Assembly: GCA_945643635.1 (NCBI GenBank)
Contig: CALZFC010000006.1
Span: 10,834,001 to 10,898,000 of the forward strand
Direction: 5' to 3'
Length of the DNA: 64,000 nucleotides
Origin: Allodiplogaster sudhausi
Lineage: Eukaryota; Nematoda; Chromadorea; Rhabditida; Diplogasteridae
Shown here piece by piece: positions 35,200-48,539 of this stretch. The position numbers and the translations under genes were made by a program. Within the stretch, counting starts at the first letter, position 1, and each line of letters begins with the position of its first letter. The notes below the pieces were generated by a model. It ran no database searches and was not told the origin of the DNA. It saw nothing but the letters and a program-made list of their open reading frames with translations.

Positions 35200-38100
35200 C
35201 TAGGGTGCAACTCGACTGCTGTCCTTCATCTTCTGCTTTTCTTCCTCTTCTTCCTTTGTGCGTGGTTTCGGCGCGCAGAGAGTGTGCAGGACATCCATGA
35301 TCAGGGCGAGCACTTCCACAATTGTTATCACGGAGAATCCTCAAGAAATAAAAAGGTAAATTAATTTAGCAACTCCTTTAATAATACGAACCCATCCAAA
35401 GGCCGAGATGTCCTCCGAAATCAGCAATAAGGTTGACAAACTGAAAGTCATCATTGAAAAGGAGTATTTTAGGAAAAAAAGAACGAAGACATTGAAAATG
35501 ATATGTGGGGACCCCGTAAGCTTCGCTCTCTTGCAGCAGCTCGTAGTTGAGTTGTTCATAAAAGACCTCGACCATCGCAGCATTCCTCCGATAATACTCC
35601 TCACACTCATCTTCAGTCATTCCCTCGCAATCGCCCAACTGAAATCATTTTTGTCTTTTATTTTAGAGCTCATGAGCACGCGGTTTTCTGCCGTAGAAAT
35701 CAACTGTTACCCACATTTCTTTAAAATATAATCGCAAAATTCTTCTCAATTTCCACGGCTTTAATATCACTATCGTGCAAACTGCATGGTTTATGACCCA
35801 GAGGCGTAATCGGTTCTGCGAGCGAGGGATATCCCTAGTATATTACACCCTCAAACGTACTTACGGATGCTGTTCGAAATATTCGGGATTTTTGTCTCGC
35901 GAGAGTTCTAAATAGGATTAGTACATAATCAGCCATTAACTGCTAAAAAACATTAAAACACAATCTGAAAAGCCGAACAAAGGCATGCATGGGTTTTATT
36001 CTTGTAGGTAATCAAGCAAATCATGCCCGCTCTTCGAAAAATTGGGAATGAATTTTATGTAAGAAAGCGAATATCATTCGAAAAGATTAGCGGGGACACT
36101 CTTTCTGATACTTGGGAAGATTCGATGCTGATTTACCCTCATCTGCAAATATTTGTTTGTAAATTGAGAATAAGGATGCGAATAAATATTCCTAACACTA
36201 CAACGTTTTTAATGTACATTTAAATAGAGGCACAGTGCGAGTTGCTTTGTGGCTTTATCTTTAAAAACCAACGTCTGTTGCTCCAGAAGGCCATTTAGAA
36301 GTCGAGAACGTCATAGAATAAACGACCTAAGAAAGGAAATTTTTTTCTTATGATAAAGCAGGAATCATAATTTAGACGAATAAAGATGTGAACGGATTAA
36401 CCTCATTACAAGAGTGCTTGCAGACACAGTTGTCCATACTTTCAGTGATGTGATGGAAGTCCCCCGTGGAACCGATGCGCGCTTCCAGGCACTCGCCTTC
36501 ATTTTAGCCGGATGTTTATTATATTTAGCAACGGGTTTTTCGCTTTAGTGGCCAAAATAGAGGCATGTAAGTAATAAATAAAAAGAATTCTAACGAGCGG
36601 TTGCATTGAAGGCGGAACAGTGCTTGAATCCGGGCGGGACCGGAAAACGCGGATCTCCACAGGCACAGTCCTTGATCATTCGGTTCTGGAAGCAGCTTCG
36701 ATGGCAGCCCTGCAAGGTTGGACACCATATTTATTGAAGGAAAAAAGGAAGTTTCTTAATTATCTTGTTTTATACAATACATCTTTTAATAGTTGTCACT
36801 ATAGCTCTCTATCCGATTCCCACACCTCCGGCTGGTAGTCGTAGCCGACATAAATGTAGTTGTCAGTTGTATTCGTGCTATGGCCTTCCATGCAATCGCC
36901 GTAGCCAGGAAGGCGCTCCACCTTTTGCTGTAAACAGGAAAGAATATTTCAAACTATGTAGCATTTATCAGCACTAATCAGTCTTCTTAGTAGTTAAGAA
37001 TCTCCTTTAAAACATACAGTAAACATATGTACATATAAGATAATAGATTACATCAAATTGAAAATATTGCCTTTTTGATGCCGAAGCTAGAGGAATAGCC
37101 GACGGGAGCCGAGTAGCCAAAAGTGTCGGGGAAGGGGTACTCGGTGGGAGGGTGGATGGCCAGCCGGATTCCTGCCGATTCGGACGTCGACATGTAGTCC
37201 GAGGTGTTCACGAAGAGAAGAACACGGATTCCTGCAAATATATTTGATATCTATTCTTTTTATGATGACCCCGTAATGAACAATACTTACCGTACATTGG
37301 CCCTGCTCGACTGCTCGTGTAATTGTTGTTGATGTCGTAGTTGAATGTGTAGCAGTTGCCAAACTCAGGATCGACATGAAGACGGAAGTCCCTGCACACT
37401 TATGAACAGTTATGCCCTCATTTAATATTTTTATTGATAAGAAAAATGTTTAATGGCTGAAAAGACAGCTGACTCTTCGATGTTACATTCGTGGCCGTTG
37501 AAGGAGCACATCTCGATGAACTCTCTCTTTGCCTGAAACTACAATGATTGTCCCAGGGGCTAGGACATTTGCTCAGGACAATAATTGTTACATCTAAGTG
37601 TCCTGCCTGGCTGAGTGCAATTCGCTGTTCCACGGAGAGCGCAGCCATCGTGAACATCAAGTTCTCCTTGGCTCGCGTCAACATCGCCACGCCGTCTGTC
37701 ATTCCCTGAAGGCTTGTCACATTTTACAAGGTCCCATATAGAGTAGGTTACGGTACCAATGGCGGAGCTTACTCTTTTTTTTACAGGAAATGAAATATCC
37801 AACCGCGAAGCCCATAGCCTTGATGGTCTCTGGGGCAGACACAATCGGACGCTGGCGCTTTGGAGCTGAATGAAGAAGAAATGATAACGAACGCATTTAA
37901 ATAAATTCAAAAATAGACAGCTCGAGCTGGTCTTTTGCATTGACTATATGTATCGTACTTTCGTATATAACAAATGAATGAATTCTCATAAGCTAGAATG
38001 CATATACATATGTACATACATACATAAGCACATACATATGTACATATGACATTATGCAAGCAACTCAGGTCAGCTCAATATGATGATACAACAATAGTGA

Positions 38101-41100
38101 AAACAAGAGAAGGCTGCCGCTATCATAAAAAATCCCTAATAAGCGTAATGCACCACAAAAGCTGTTTCGATCGAATAGCTGCGGCCATGCAAGGGGGTTC
38201 TGCATATGGGGAAGGGTACGACATGCGCGCTTGCAACGAAGGATACATCTGATATACAATTACACTAAGCATTGAAGTTCTTACAGCTATTTTGCGTATT
38301 CCATTGACTCCAATACTTACCACTGCTGGGCGTAGTTGACGGTTCCTCCGTTGTCGAAGGTGAAGTCGTAGATGTTGTCGTTGTAGTCGTCCTCCGGGTG
38401 GTGGGAGGCGGCGGACGGGTGGTCGAGGTGGAAGTGGTCATTTCCTCGTGTGTCCAAGTCGGGGACGGTCTAGTCCATCGGGAAGTTTCAGGCCGTTCCG
38501 TTGTTGTGGTTGAAGGGGTACTCGTTGTCGATGTTGTGCTTGTTTCAGCTAGAAAGAAGCGACTCAAGCACACTTATGGGGAGGATAGACGAGAAGAGAG
38601 GGAAGAAGCATGCGACGGAGAGACAGAGAAGGGAAAGGATCTTTGAATGCTTTCAAATTGAGTAGGCAGCCAGCAAGTGTCACAGAGAGGAGAAGAAAGG
38701 ACAACCGTGTGCACGGTGGCGGTGCGGAGAATGAGAGGCTAGAAGAAGAGGAAGAGGAAAGGCGTTCGGGCTAAGCGATAGATAAGTCGAGAAGAGAAAA
38801 AAAGCGAAGAAAGACACTCGATGAAAATGATGCAGCCATAACAATGCGGACAAATTTCTATACTCACATTATGTGAAATGTTTTCATATTAAAATTTTCA
38901 TTTCACTTGCTCTGATGAAAACTTCCCATTTTCTGATGCCGATTGCAGAAAAATTATCAAATTTTCACAAATAACTTTAACTGTTTTCTTATTATAAAGA
39001 AATATTTTAGAAGATTCGTACGCGTAGTCTGCAGGAGGCTGGTGGAGAAGGGCGGCGACTCGGTCGCGTTCATCCACAACTTGCGCATCTCCACGGGGGA
39101 GTGGCGGCGGACGCAGTACGGACGCTGCAAGGCAAAAGGTCGTCTCTTTCACTCGCCTACTTAGAAATCCGCTTGTGAATTGTGAGTGAGTGTTTAAGAT
39201 TCCCTCCCATGGCTGAGATGCTGAATCGAGTTTGAAAATAAAAAAAACATGCGGTGTTTTGAAGAAAATTTTGCTGCAGAGTGTCCTTGCTCATACAATA
39301 TTGGACCTTTCAGTCTAAAATGCATTCATCTAATGCACCAAACAGTGGAAAGTGTAGTCTTGAAATATTGTGAAATAGTAGTGATAAACTGTGTTTTAAA
39401 CAAGCGCCTCACTTTCGTGCTCTCCTGCTCACTCTCATTCAACTATTTGGCTTACCTCCGAGACTGGCAGAAGATACAACTGCACTTTGTAAGGTTAACA
39501 CATTGGAAATATTGAAGACAATGCTCAATAGGAATGTCAAAAACTAACAACGTCGTCCTTTGTACTCGTCTGATTCCTGCATTGGCAAGGGAAGCCCTCT
39601 CCTTCTCCGGCGATTGTCATGGGAGAGAGAGTCGGCCCCTGTGGCAGTTCTGCTTCGCAAAGGCCTTCCCATGAACACGCCGGGCAAACGTGGTCGTACC
39701 ATATACTGAGAAAACTTATTTTGTCATTTGCTGATACATGTATGAGCGGGAAAAAATTGAAGCTTAGTTGTATCATTTAGATTTAAAAAAGAACTGACGT
39801 TGCATTGAAACAAGGCCACGCGATTTCCAAATCCATATTCAATGTACAAATGCATTTTGAATTCTGTAAGAAGAATTTGTCTATTTCTTCAAGGGTATCA
39901 TGGTTTAGACGTAATTGTGCAGCCGAATTTGAAACCTCTGTCCTCGGCGGAGTCTCGAAGCGAATGCACTCCATTCCAACTTTACCGACACATTTGCAGT
40001 GAGCTTCTATCGCTTCGTAGATTTGTCGCTTTGCTGGCTTCAAAATTAAATTGTTCATTTTAAAAATTTAACTTTCTTCTTCCCAAATTTGAAAACAACC
40101 TTTAGTCGTATTCTTAATGATATCTCTTGAAATGTCCTAAGAAATTGGAATGTCAAACCGCTCGTTTAATCCTGGGAAGAATGCCCCGCGATCGCAGCTC
40201 TCTTTGTTCTTCTTGAATCTCCTTTTCGAATAGCTGCTGCACGAGTCGCTCTGCCAGCTGCGAGTGCTGCTTTCGTCGGAATTCCGGCTTCTTGCCCTTG
40301 AAAATACTGCCTAATTTTCTTGCTTGCCATTAGAATTGTCAATGATAACGAGCCAGCGGCCAATACTTCTCATAGCAAAAGTAGCTTACCATCAAGTCTT
40401 TTTATAAAGAAAATAATTAAGTAGTTAAGAGAGCCTCTCTCTAAGGGTCAAGGACTGCCTGCCCCGGGGACCGATGTTCGATTTTGACTACCAGAACTTT
40501 ATGAGTGATACATGGATAGATTATAAGGAAAACTAGACGGTTCAAAAGTTTGAGAAATTTTTTTTCTCCACGCCACCAGCCAAAAGGGTCAAAAATATGA
40601 TGTTCTGTAACTTGCTTCATTTACAAGATTTTTTACTTTTCTTTTTTTTAATCTGATTTCTCATTCAAAACTGCACAAAAAAGTCCCAGATAACTGTTTC
40701 TGAAAAGATTCGTTTTAATAGACTTTTTCCGGATACAAATTTTTAGGACTAAAAAAATGTTATTTTTTGTGTTTTTTTTTTCATTTTTGCCGGTCCATTT
40801 CCAGAGAAACCATTCCATAATATGAAAGTAGAGGAAAAAATACATGATATATGTTTCTACGAAAAGGATTTGAGGACACCTTTTTTGGGTATCAATTTTT
40901 GAATACTATATGCGATCAAGTGCTGCACCGCAGTTTAAGCTCCATATCTGTTTTCCCTTTTTACCTTTTCATCTGCAAAGCAAGTATAATGGTGTAGTTT
41001 TTTATTCTCTACAAATTATGTCTATACGGAACTTTGATACTTCCCGAAAAATAAAGTTTAGACATAAAAATTCAATTTTTCGGTTTTTCGTATACGTCTG

Positions 41101-43363
41101 CCGTCGGGTTTTTTTTTGACATTTTCCGTATTTCATAGATCGATTTCCAGATAATATTCACTGCTATCTTGAAGAGGAAAGAAAACTGCATAGAATATCA
41201 TTTTATTATAGGAATCTGAGAACACTATTTTTAGATATATGAATTTTAATCGGCGATAATGTGCGACAGTGGCATCACTTACTATTCGGCGAGTCTTGCC
41301 CCAAAATGTTCGAATTGAATTTTTCTCTTAAAATCACCCAACGGGGGTTCTTTGATGCGAGGAACACGAATATCATGTTTATTTTTTATTATGACGTCAT
41401 TTTAAAAAGTTACGGTAGGTGAATTGTAAAACTGTGTCGTTCAGCCATTTACCTACCGTAACTTTTTAAAATGACGTCATAATAAAAAATAAACATGATA
41501 TTCGTGTTCCTCGCATCAAAGAACCCCCTTAGGGTGATTTTAAGAGAAAAATTCAATTCGAACATTTTGGGGCAAGACTCGCCGAACAGTAAGTGATGCC
41601 ACTGTCGCACATTATCGCCGATTAAAATTAATATATCTAAAAATAGTGTCCCGACGGCAGACGTATACGAAAAACCGAAAAATTGAATTTTTATGTCTAA
41701 ACTTTATTTTTCGGGAAGTATCAAAGTTCCGTATAGACATGATTTGTAGAGAATAAAAAACTACACCATTATACTTGCTTTGCAGATGAAAAGGTAAAAA
41801 GGGAAAACAGATATGGAGCTTAAACTGCGTTGCAGCACTTGATCGCATATAGTATTCAAAAATTGATACCCAAAAAAGGTGTCCTCAAATCCTTTTCGTA
41901 GAAACATATATCATGTACTTTTTCCTCTACTTTCATATTATGGAATGGTTTCTCTGGAAATGGACCGGCAAAAATGAAAAAAACACAAAAAATAACATTT
42001 TTTTTAGTCCTAAAAATTTGTATCCGGAAAAAGTCTATTAAAATGAATCTTTTCAGAAACAGTTATCTGGGACTTTTTTGTGCAGTTTTGAATGAGAAAT
42101 CAGATAAAAAAAGAAAAGTAAAAAATCTTGTAAATGAAGCAAGTTACAGAACATCGAATTTTTGACATATTTTGGGTGGTGGCGTGGAGAAAAAAAATTT
42201 CTCAAACTTTTCAACCGTCTAGTTTTCCTTATAATCTATCCATGTATCACTCATAAAGTTCTGGTAGTCAAAATCGAACATCGGTCCCCGGGGCAGGCAC
42301 CAATGGCGCCCTCCTTGAACCTTACAGAGAGGCTCTCTTAAATATTTATCTGTTGTTCACTTCAATTTAATTAAATTATGTTGACCACACCTTTTCTGAA
42401 GACGATTTGCTGTGCGACTTGGCATTGTCATAGACATCCATCTAAAGTCATGGACATTGCCATACGTTCCATACTGTTAGAGAAGGTTCATGAACACATT
42501 GTGACATAGTCAAAAAGGATAACTTTCGCTTACCGTATCTCTGACAGAAGGGACCATTCGCACAAGACTACGTTTGTACGGATTCAGATTGCAGAATGTG
42601 ATTGCCGGGAACTCCACTTCGTCAAATTTCATCTAGGAACAGACAACTGCGTTCACTTGCAATAAGAAGTGGACAATATTCGTCATACTTTTGCAATTAT
42701 CTGAGAAAAAAAATTTCACCACACATACACATTTAGTAGCCAAAATCTAAAACTTTCGCCAGGCCCTCATGATGCCCTCGAGTTTTGCACAGAGAGGCCC
42801 TATTAACACTTCTTATCCTCCTTATCTACATCATTCAGTTCTCTCTCTCTCTCTCTCTCTCTGTCCCCTTGTCTCTTTCCCTCCCTCTCTCTTTCTCTCT
42901 CTCTACCGATATGGATGTGATCTTGTCGTGTCTGGTGTACTTTGAGTAGAGCTTCGTGATGAGATAGCATAGAATGAGTGCGGTGCACAGTAACAGGCAG
43001 ATCCATAGAACTCTCGCGCACCGCGACCGCGCAACGAGCACTCGCTTCGCGCCGTGCGCAGTTGTGGTGTCGGCGAAGCGAGAGAGCCGAGAGAGGAGCC
43101 GAGAGAAGGAAGAAGAGGAAGAGGAGGAGGGAGATGCTACTCCACTCTCACTCTGGCGGGAGGTTGTGGAGGAGGACGGCAGAGCCATCTGGGGCAGCAG
43201 AGATTAGGAAGGGGAGAGAGAGAGAGGAAGGGAGGTGAGAGAAACAGAGAAAGGGAGAAACGGATACTTCGGTAACAGAGATTCTGATCTTGTCCTGCAA
43301 TGGTGGCGCCTCAGGATATATACTGGTGATTTGAAGAGATTCCAGCTTCTCATCCGAGCTCAT
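35200..43363 (-). CDS. degenerin (DEG/ENaC) sodium channel subunit
   Basis: A 23-exon model (43268-43363, 42907-43188, 42534-42632, 42391-42473, 40159-40306, 39936-40037, 39799-39863, 39552-39705, 39022-39124, 38321-38548, 37804-37865, 37592-37705, 37474-37532, 37291-37391, 37071-37231, 36826-36927, 36595-36709, 36402-36496, 36273-36326, 35857-35907, 35513-35638, 35392-35440, 35200-35339) gives 2589 nt, 862 aa. Features in order: His-Gly gating motif (TTTAHGAKR), TM1 ([17 protein letters not shown]), [16 protein letters not shown], cysteine-rich extracellular domain, a Thr-rich insertion of about 75 residues, [43 protein letters not shown], then [20 protein letters not shown] into TM2 with G-F-S at the filter ([17 protein letters not shown]). 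The small Ala of SEAYG, the position where bulky residues cause degeneration in MEC-4/DEG-1, is normal. The last residues are a charged cytoplasmic tail. The product should be a trimeric amiloride-type cation channel subunit in neurons or muscle. Exon 20 is the least certain; a GC donor ends exon 15. Confidence 0.93.
40425..42341. mobile_element. 1.9-kb TTAA-flanked palindromic element
   Basis: TTAA at 40425-40428 and 42338-42341 bounds ends GAGAGCCTCTCTCTAAGG and its inverse (17 of 18 identical). The element is two inverted arms of about 1.0 and 0.9 kb around a loop of about 30 nt at 41422-41451. The right arm lacks 113 nt present at 41109-41221 of the left arm. Matching open frames in both arms (40910-41119 plus strand, 41612-41848 minus strand) are short, and no transposase motif is visible. 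It lies wholly in degenerin intron 4, whose splice sites are intact. TTAA duplication suggests piggyBac-type mobilisation. Confidence 0.92.
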
Positions 43364-43711
43364 GTTCGGTATTCAACTAGGAATAGGCAATAATCGAAGC
43401 GACATCAGAAAGACAAGAGGTCAGCAATTGGAGTGCCTGGAGCAAGTCTGGAGCAGGTGACTATGACAGGATAAATATAGAAACCTTGATGATTCACGAA
43501 AGAGAGCAGGAAAAGGAGGGAGTAATAGAGAGAATGTGGAGAGAGGAGGCGATAGAGGAAGAGAAAGAGATAGAGTGGAAGGAAGAGAGAGAGAGAAACA
43601 GAGGGTGAGACAGATGCAGAGAGAGAAAGAGAGATCACATAGGATGTAAATTGCCCGCAACACATTTGCTACATTGCTTGAATAGACCATCAACAACATC
43701 ATAAACCCGTA

Positions 43712-43754
<43 letters not shown>

Positions 43755-45388
43755 AAGAGAGAGAAAGAGAGTAAGAGCGGGAAGAATGGGAGGAGCAAAG
43801 ATGGAGTAGATAGAAAGCAGAGCAAAGAGGAGGCAGAGCAGATAGAAGAAGAGAATCCGAGTAAAACATAAAGAGGTGACAAGGAGACAACGTAGCAAGA
43901 TTTATCTGTATGTACATCTCAATTACCTGCCATATGACTCGTGGCCAGCCGACTTCCTTTGTTTAAAGCGGAATATCTAACCCGGAGCAGAATCTGTGTG
44001 ATCGAGTGCTTGTTATCCAAAGAATTGATAGAACCCGACCAGGCAAAATGAAAGAAGAAGTGATAATGATAACAGAAACGAGTGTCGATTGAGAGGGAGA
44101 AGGAATATGTGACAAAGGGAATAAAAGCATCCCGATCATTACTATGTACACTGGCTTTCTTACTTCTCTACAAATCCAAACTCACTTCCTCAATTCACTC
44201 TATTTTGTTGCACTTATCTGATGAACCTATTGCATTTCGCTCAATCTCCATTAACTCTCATCTCTTTTCCACATGTCCACATCTCAGAGCTTCTTTTCTC
44301 TGTCGCCCTCTGCAGGCGAAAAAATCTCTTTCCAATATTTTTTCTCTCGTTCTGTAAATTTTCTCTCTTGCTCTCTCATTAGCCCTCGGTTTCGATCTTT
44401 CGCTCTTGATTTTTGAAACAGCTGACCCTGGAAGTGGACACGAGCTGAAAGAATCCCACCCGGGAAAGATTGGGAGGATAGCGAGAGGAAAGGAAAAATG
44501 AGAGATCTGTCAAGTGGAAGGAAAGAAGTCCTGAAGACTTTGAAGAGATGAACTAATGTACACTTTAACACTCGGAATACCCGGAAATTGGAGGAAACGC
44601 AGACATATTTTGTCGCAATTATCCAAATACAAACTTCTTCACTTTAGTAGGTAAAAGATTTCGGAACCCCTAATAAGAGTAGAAAAGATTTAATTAAAAT
44701 ACTAAAGGTGGATTAATGCATTGGGAACAAGCTTAGATGTTAGCAGTTTCTTTACAAGCTTAGATGTTAGCATTTCTTTCTTTTACCGGCCACGTTACGC
44801 ATGTCGGAATAGCCTCAAAACAATACGGAGAACTGCGAGACAGGGGGGAGATACATAATCCACAATTTTGTCATATCGCAGAGTAGATAACTTTTAGGAG
44901 TAGAAAAACATTAATGCAGATTTAGTCTTGATGTTTAACGGTGTTAAACGGTAGATGAAAGGATATTTGTATTATGAATAGAAGGGGTCAATACACTGGC
45001 GGCGTGAAAGTGGAAAGGGAAACGAATTGTAAGTGAGACTTGCACGGAAGGGAGGAGTGACCGCCTCGTCTTGCACCCTCCTTAACACTTGTGGAACTGC
45101 AAGGGAGCACTCTCCTGCTCCCACTCAGGAAGCGACGAGATCCAGAGAACAAAAGACTCCGGCAGAAGAAGGATAGCAATGATGTAAGGACAATTTTACA
45201 CGGGAAGGGCGGATATGAGGGAAGCTTTTGCAAAGAAAAGAGCGATGTAGAGAAAGAGAGAGAGAGAGAGTGAAATAGAGGGACAATAAAGTAAGAGAAT
45301 GGAAGCAGCTTAAAAAAAGATCCAGTGATGACTAAATCCAAAGGAGTAAAAAGCAACAGGAAAACGCTAGCCGAGAGAAGAGAGCGAG

Positions 45389-45428
<40 letters not shown>

Positions 45429-47638
45429 TCACTGGCCATGGACTGGTAATGGGTTCTGGGTAGAGTGGAAGAGAACACGGAAAAGTTAAAGTAAGAATAG
45501 GAGAAGTCATGAGGAGAAAGTGAGAGGGACGGAGAGGGAGAAGAGAAGCATAGAGACTGTTAATGCAGGAAGAAGCTTCACTCTCAAGAGCAGAGGCCAT
45601 TCCTCGAATCCTCGGGCCAGAGTTGATGAGGTCAGGTTGAAGTGGCCAGGACACGCGGTTGGAGTAGAAGGGTCTAATAAAAGCACCCGGCGTGACTTCT
45701 TCCCATTAGCCATCTGAGGGGCACGGAAGAAAGAAAATTGAAAGATTTTGGAAAAAGGTTTTTTTCTTAGTCTTTCATTTGGACAAACATGGATGTAAAT
45801 AAATATGAATGCAGGGCTCTCTTTTCTATTAGGCGCTTTCAGAACCACCGTAGTCCCGCATATGGAAATGGATGAAATTGGGAAGCTACGAGAGGCCAAA
45901 AGAAAGAGAGGAAATGAAGGGAGCGAGCGAGAGAGCGAGAATAAGCAAAATAAAGGACAGAAACAGCCTCAAGTGGTTCTTAATGTAATCTGAAAACCTC
46001 AGTGCTCGACACAATTGCACTGATTCAGTTTAACTTCTAAATTCATCCTTTTCCTATTCTCCGTCTGTACACAGTGTGTCGTAAGGGGCTACACTATGTC
46101 ATCAACACTGTCCCTCTCTTTTCTTCTCTCTCTCTCTCTCTCACTCTCTCACTCTCTCTTGTTGGCACCGCTCCTCATTACTTCTTTCTATGGAAAAATG
46201 GAGAGTTATACTACATATGAGGGAAAGTCGACAACAATCACTAATACAATAACATTTTCTAAAGAAGCCACAGCTGGTGCATAGTTGATCTTTTCGTGAA
46301 GGCCATCTTCCAATTTCCACTTTTTTCTCTTTCACTCTTTTCTCTCTCTCTTTTCATTTTCTCTCTCTCTCTCTCCATAGACACTGTGAAGTGATTTCCT
46401 ATGAGACTTTAATGCTCAGAGCGAGCACGTCGAACGGGTTGATGATGAATCTCCTCATGGAATGAGACTAAAAACAACTTCAGAAGCAAAAAAAAGAATA
46501 AAGGCGAGAGGAATGAGCATTAGCCAGGCTAGTGAATGGGGTCTTCTCGTGACTTTTTCATTTAGCTCCACTTTGTTTTCCTTGTCATGTCAAGTTAGAA
46601 GACTACATTAAAGACTGTCTCTACTATACTATGCATCACATGAACTCAGGGCTTTTCTTGCCACTCTCATTTGTTTTCACTCTTAGCCATTGTTAGCAGA
46701 AGTGACGGTGACAAGAAAAATACGAGCAGCCAACTTGAAATTATGAACAAACAAGTCGTAAACTCGGAAAGAATCGGTTTATGGAAAAGGGAGATTTTCT
46801 TGAGTACTGTGGAATAGTGGGCACTGCTCAAGAGAAGCACAGCAAACCAAAACATGAATTGGCGATGTAGAATGAGGCAAGCGAAAGCTCGCAAGGAGGA
46901 AGATCTCTTACAAAACTATACAGCGTTCTGAATAACCTTCCTAATTTGCCAGATAATATAAACATGTACAACGGTATAACCTTTCTCTTTGATGATTCAC
47001 ATTTTTACATTATACATAGCATTTTCTACATTTCCCCATCTTTCGCTCTTCCGTTTCTCTCCCTTTCCCTTCTTACTCTATAGCTCATGAGATGGATAAA
47101 AGACGGCTCACCTCCACCATCGTATTCGGCTTTTGATGGCGGTACTTGTCGACAAGGATCACACCCTGAAGGAAGAGGACGTTCTGGTGTGAAATGGGTA
47201 TCTTTTGGAATAGTTGCCCACAAAAAGATGTTCCATAGTAACAAAAGGAATACCACTTTCCCTACAGTCTTTGGACTTCACTATGCCTTATTATGCTAGG
47301 GAACGCTTTTTCAGATGCCCCCTCCCAGGAGAATAAATTAACTCAAGGCATTTCTCCAGTAGAAGAAGCCTTTTTACGTTCAGAATATTCTTATAAATAC
47401 AGTTAATGTTCTTCCTAATTAATTTCAACGTATACATATTTGTGTGGCATTAGAGTAGTTACATACTATATGTATGTAACTACTCTAATGTTCATGCGAG
47501 TATAATAAGTTAGAACAGTAGGTCTATAGTAATACACTGAGGAGTTCTCGATTGTTTTCGCGTGTACAAAGTGTCATATATTGCTGTTGAAAGGACAAAT
47601 GTGAGAGTTCCTCGGTTGTCAACAACTGAAGCTGCCAC
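43364..47638. other. repeat-rich intergenic DNA 5' of the degenerin
   Basis: GA/CT tracts at 43560-43635, 43713-43765, 45385-45426 and 46120-46160 give low-complexity open frames. A minus-strand frame at 47026-47256 begins with a hydrophobic stretch (VVFLLLLWNIFLWATIP) and has a GTGAGC donor, but no in-frame ATG and no partner exon. The first few hundred bases should include the degenerin promoter. Confidence 0.5.
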
Positions 47639-47776
47639 CTGATAGAGAAGAATGGAGAGACAGACGAGCCAGAGTGCGAACCAGAAGAAGCGAGTGCAGC
47701 GACTTCGCGTGCGTGGAATGCGGCCGAGGCCGTGGCCTGTCGTGTTCGAAAGGAAGCGGAAGATCGGGAAGGGTAT
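47639..47776 (-). pseudogene. lone degenerin TM1 exon (partial or remnant)
   Basis: One clean exon (acceptor TTTGCAG, donor CAG-GTGGCA, 46 codons, GC-richer than its surroundings) encodes FLSNTTGHGLGRIPRTRSRC and FFWFALWLVCLSILLYQ. It is the cytoplasmic His-Gly motif and first transmembrane helix of a DEG/ENaC subunit, and differs from the corresponding exon of the complete gene at 42907-43188. No FPAIT, cysteine-rich or TM2 exon was found in the 4 kb downstream on this strand, so it is probably a truncated paralogue. Exons hidden in repeats, or use as a very short protein, cannot be excluded. Confidence 0.55.
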
Positions 47777-48496
47777 CTGCAAATTTATTAACTTACTATT
47801 ATTTTTAAATGCCATCTTTAAAATAATCTTTGGTTTTAATTGTGTCAACGGCAGCAGTTTATGATAATTGATAAAAAATAAATTCCCGAAAGACTGGCTT
47901 GATCGTCGAGCGAAGTATCATGGTCTCTTGGGAATGTGCAGACTTGTCCCATGTGCACGGCAGTGTGCTAGTTTCTGAAAATAAATAGAATCGAATAGTT
48001 AGTTCAGCCAGCATAAGAGGGATCTTGGTTTTCAAAGCATTTTCTGCTTTCAAAGCAGAGGAGGAAACAGGCAACAAGACGTTACGCACGTTATCAGTAG
48101 TACCAGTTGTACTCTAACGAGGAAACGCAGCAGGGACCGCATAAGCACTTCCCCTTAGCATTTTGACCTAATTTGCCTGCCACTTTCCTGTCCAAGGCCA
48201 TGGCAATTTCGATGTGCCATTGAAGGCTTCTGTCCTCTACTTCTGTCCTTCTATTCTCTCCTCCACTCAATCTGAGACTTTGCCAATGGCGCTTTCGTTT
48301 CATCTAAAACTTCCTCTCTATTTCTCTCTTTCCCTCTTCTTTTCTCTCTCTTCTCCCTATCATTCTCTACTTTGACGCCTTTCAATGCGGCGTCTCAGCA
48401 TGGCGGCTCTTGACATTGTGCTGCTGTTCTGCCCTTTTGCAAAGGAGGTGTGAACGGGAAATTTCGCGTGAGTGAAGAAAATAATAGGGCAGAAAG

Positions 48497-48539
<43 letters not shown>

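Noticed and set aside
40910..41848. Paired, nearly identical 69-78 codon frames on opposite strands
   Set aside because: They are the same sequence in the two palindrome arms and show no domain; one is cut by the 113-nt asymmetry.
47026..47256. Minus-strand frame with hydrophobic start and GTGAGC donor
   Set aside because: No in-frame ATG, and no join to the degenerin-like exon upstream yields a known channel segment.
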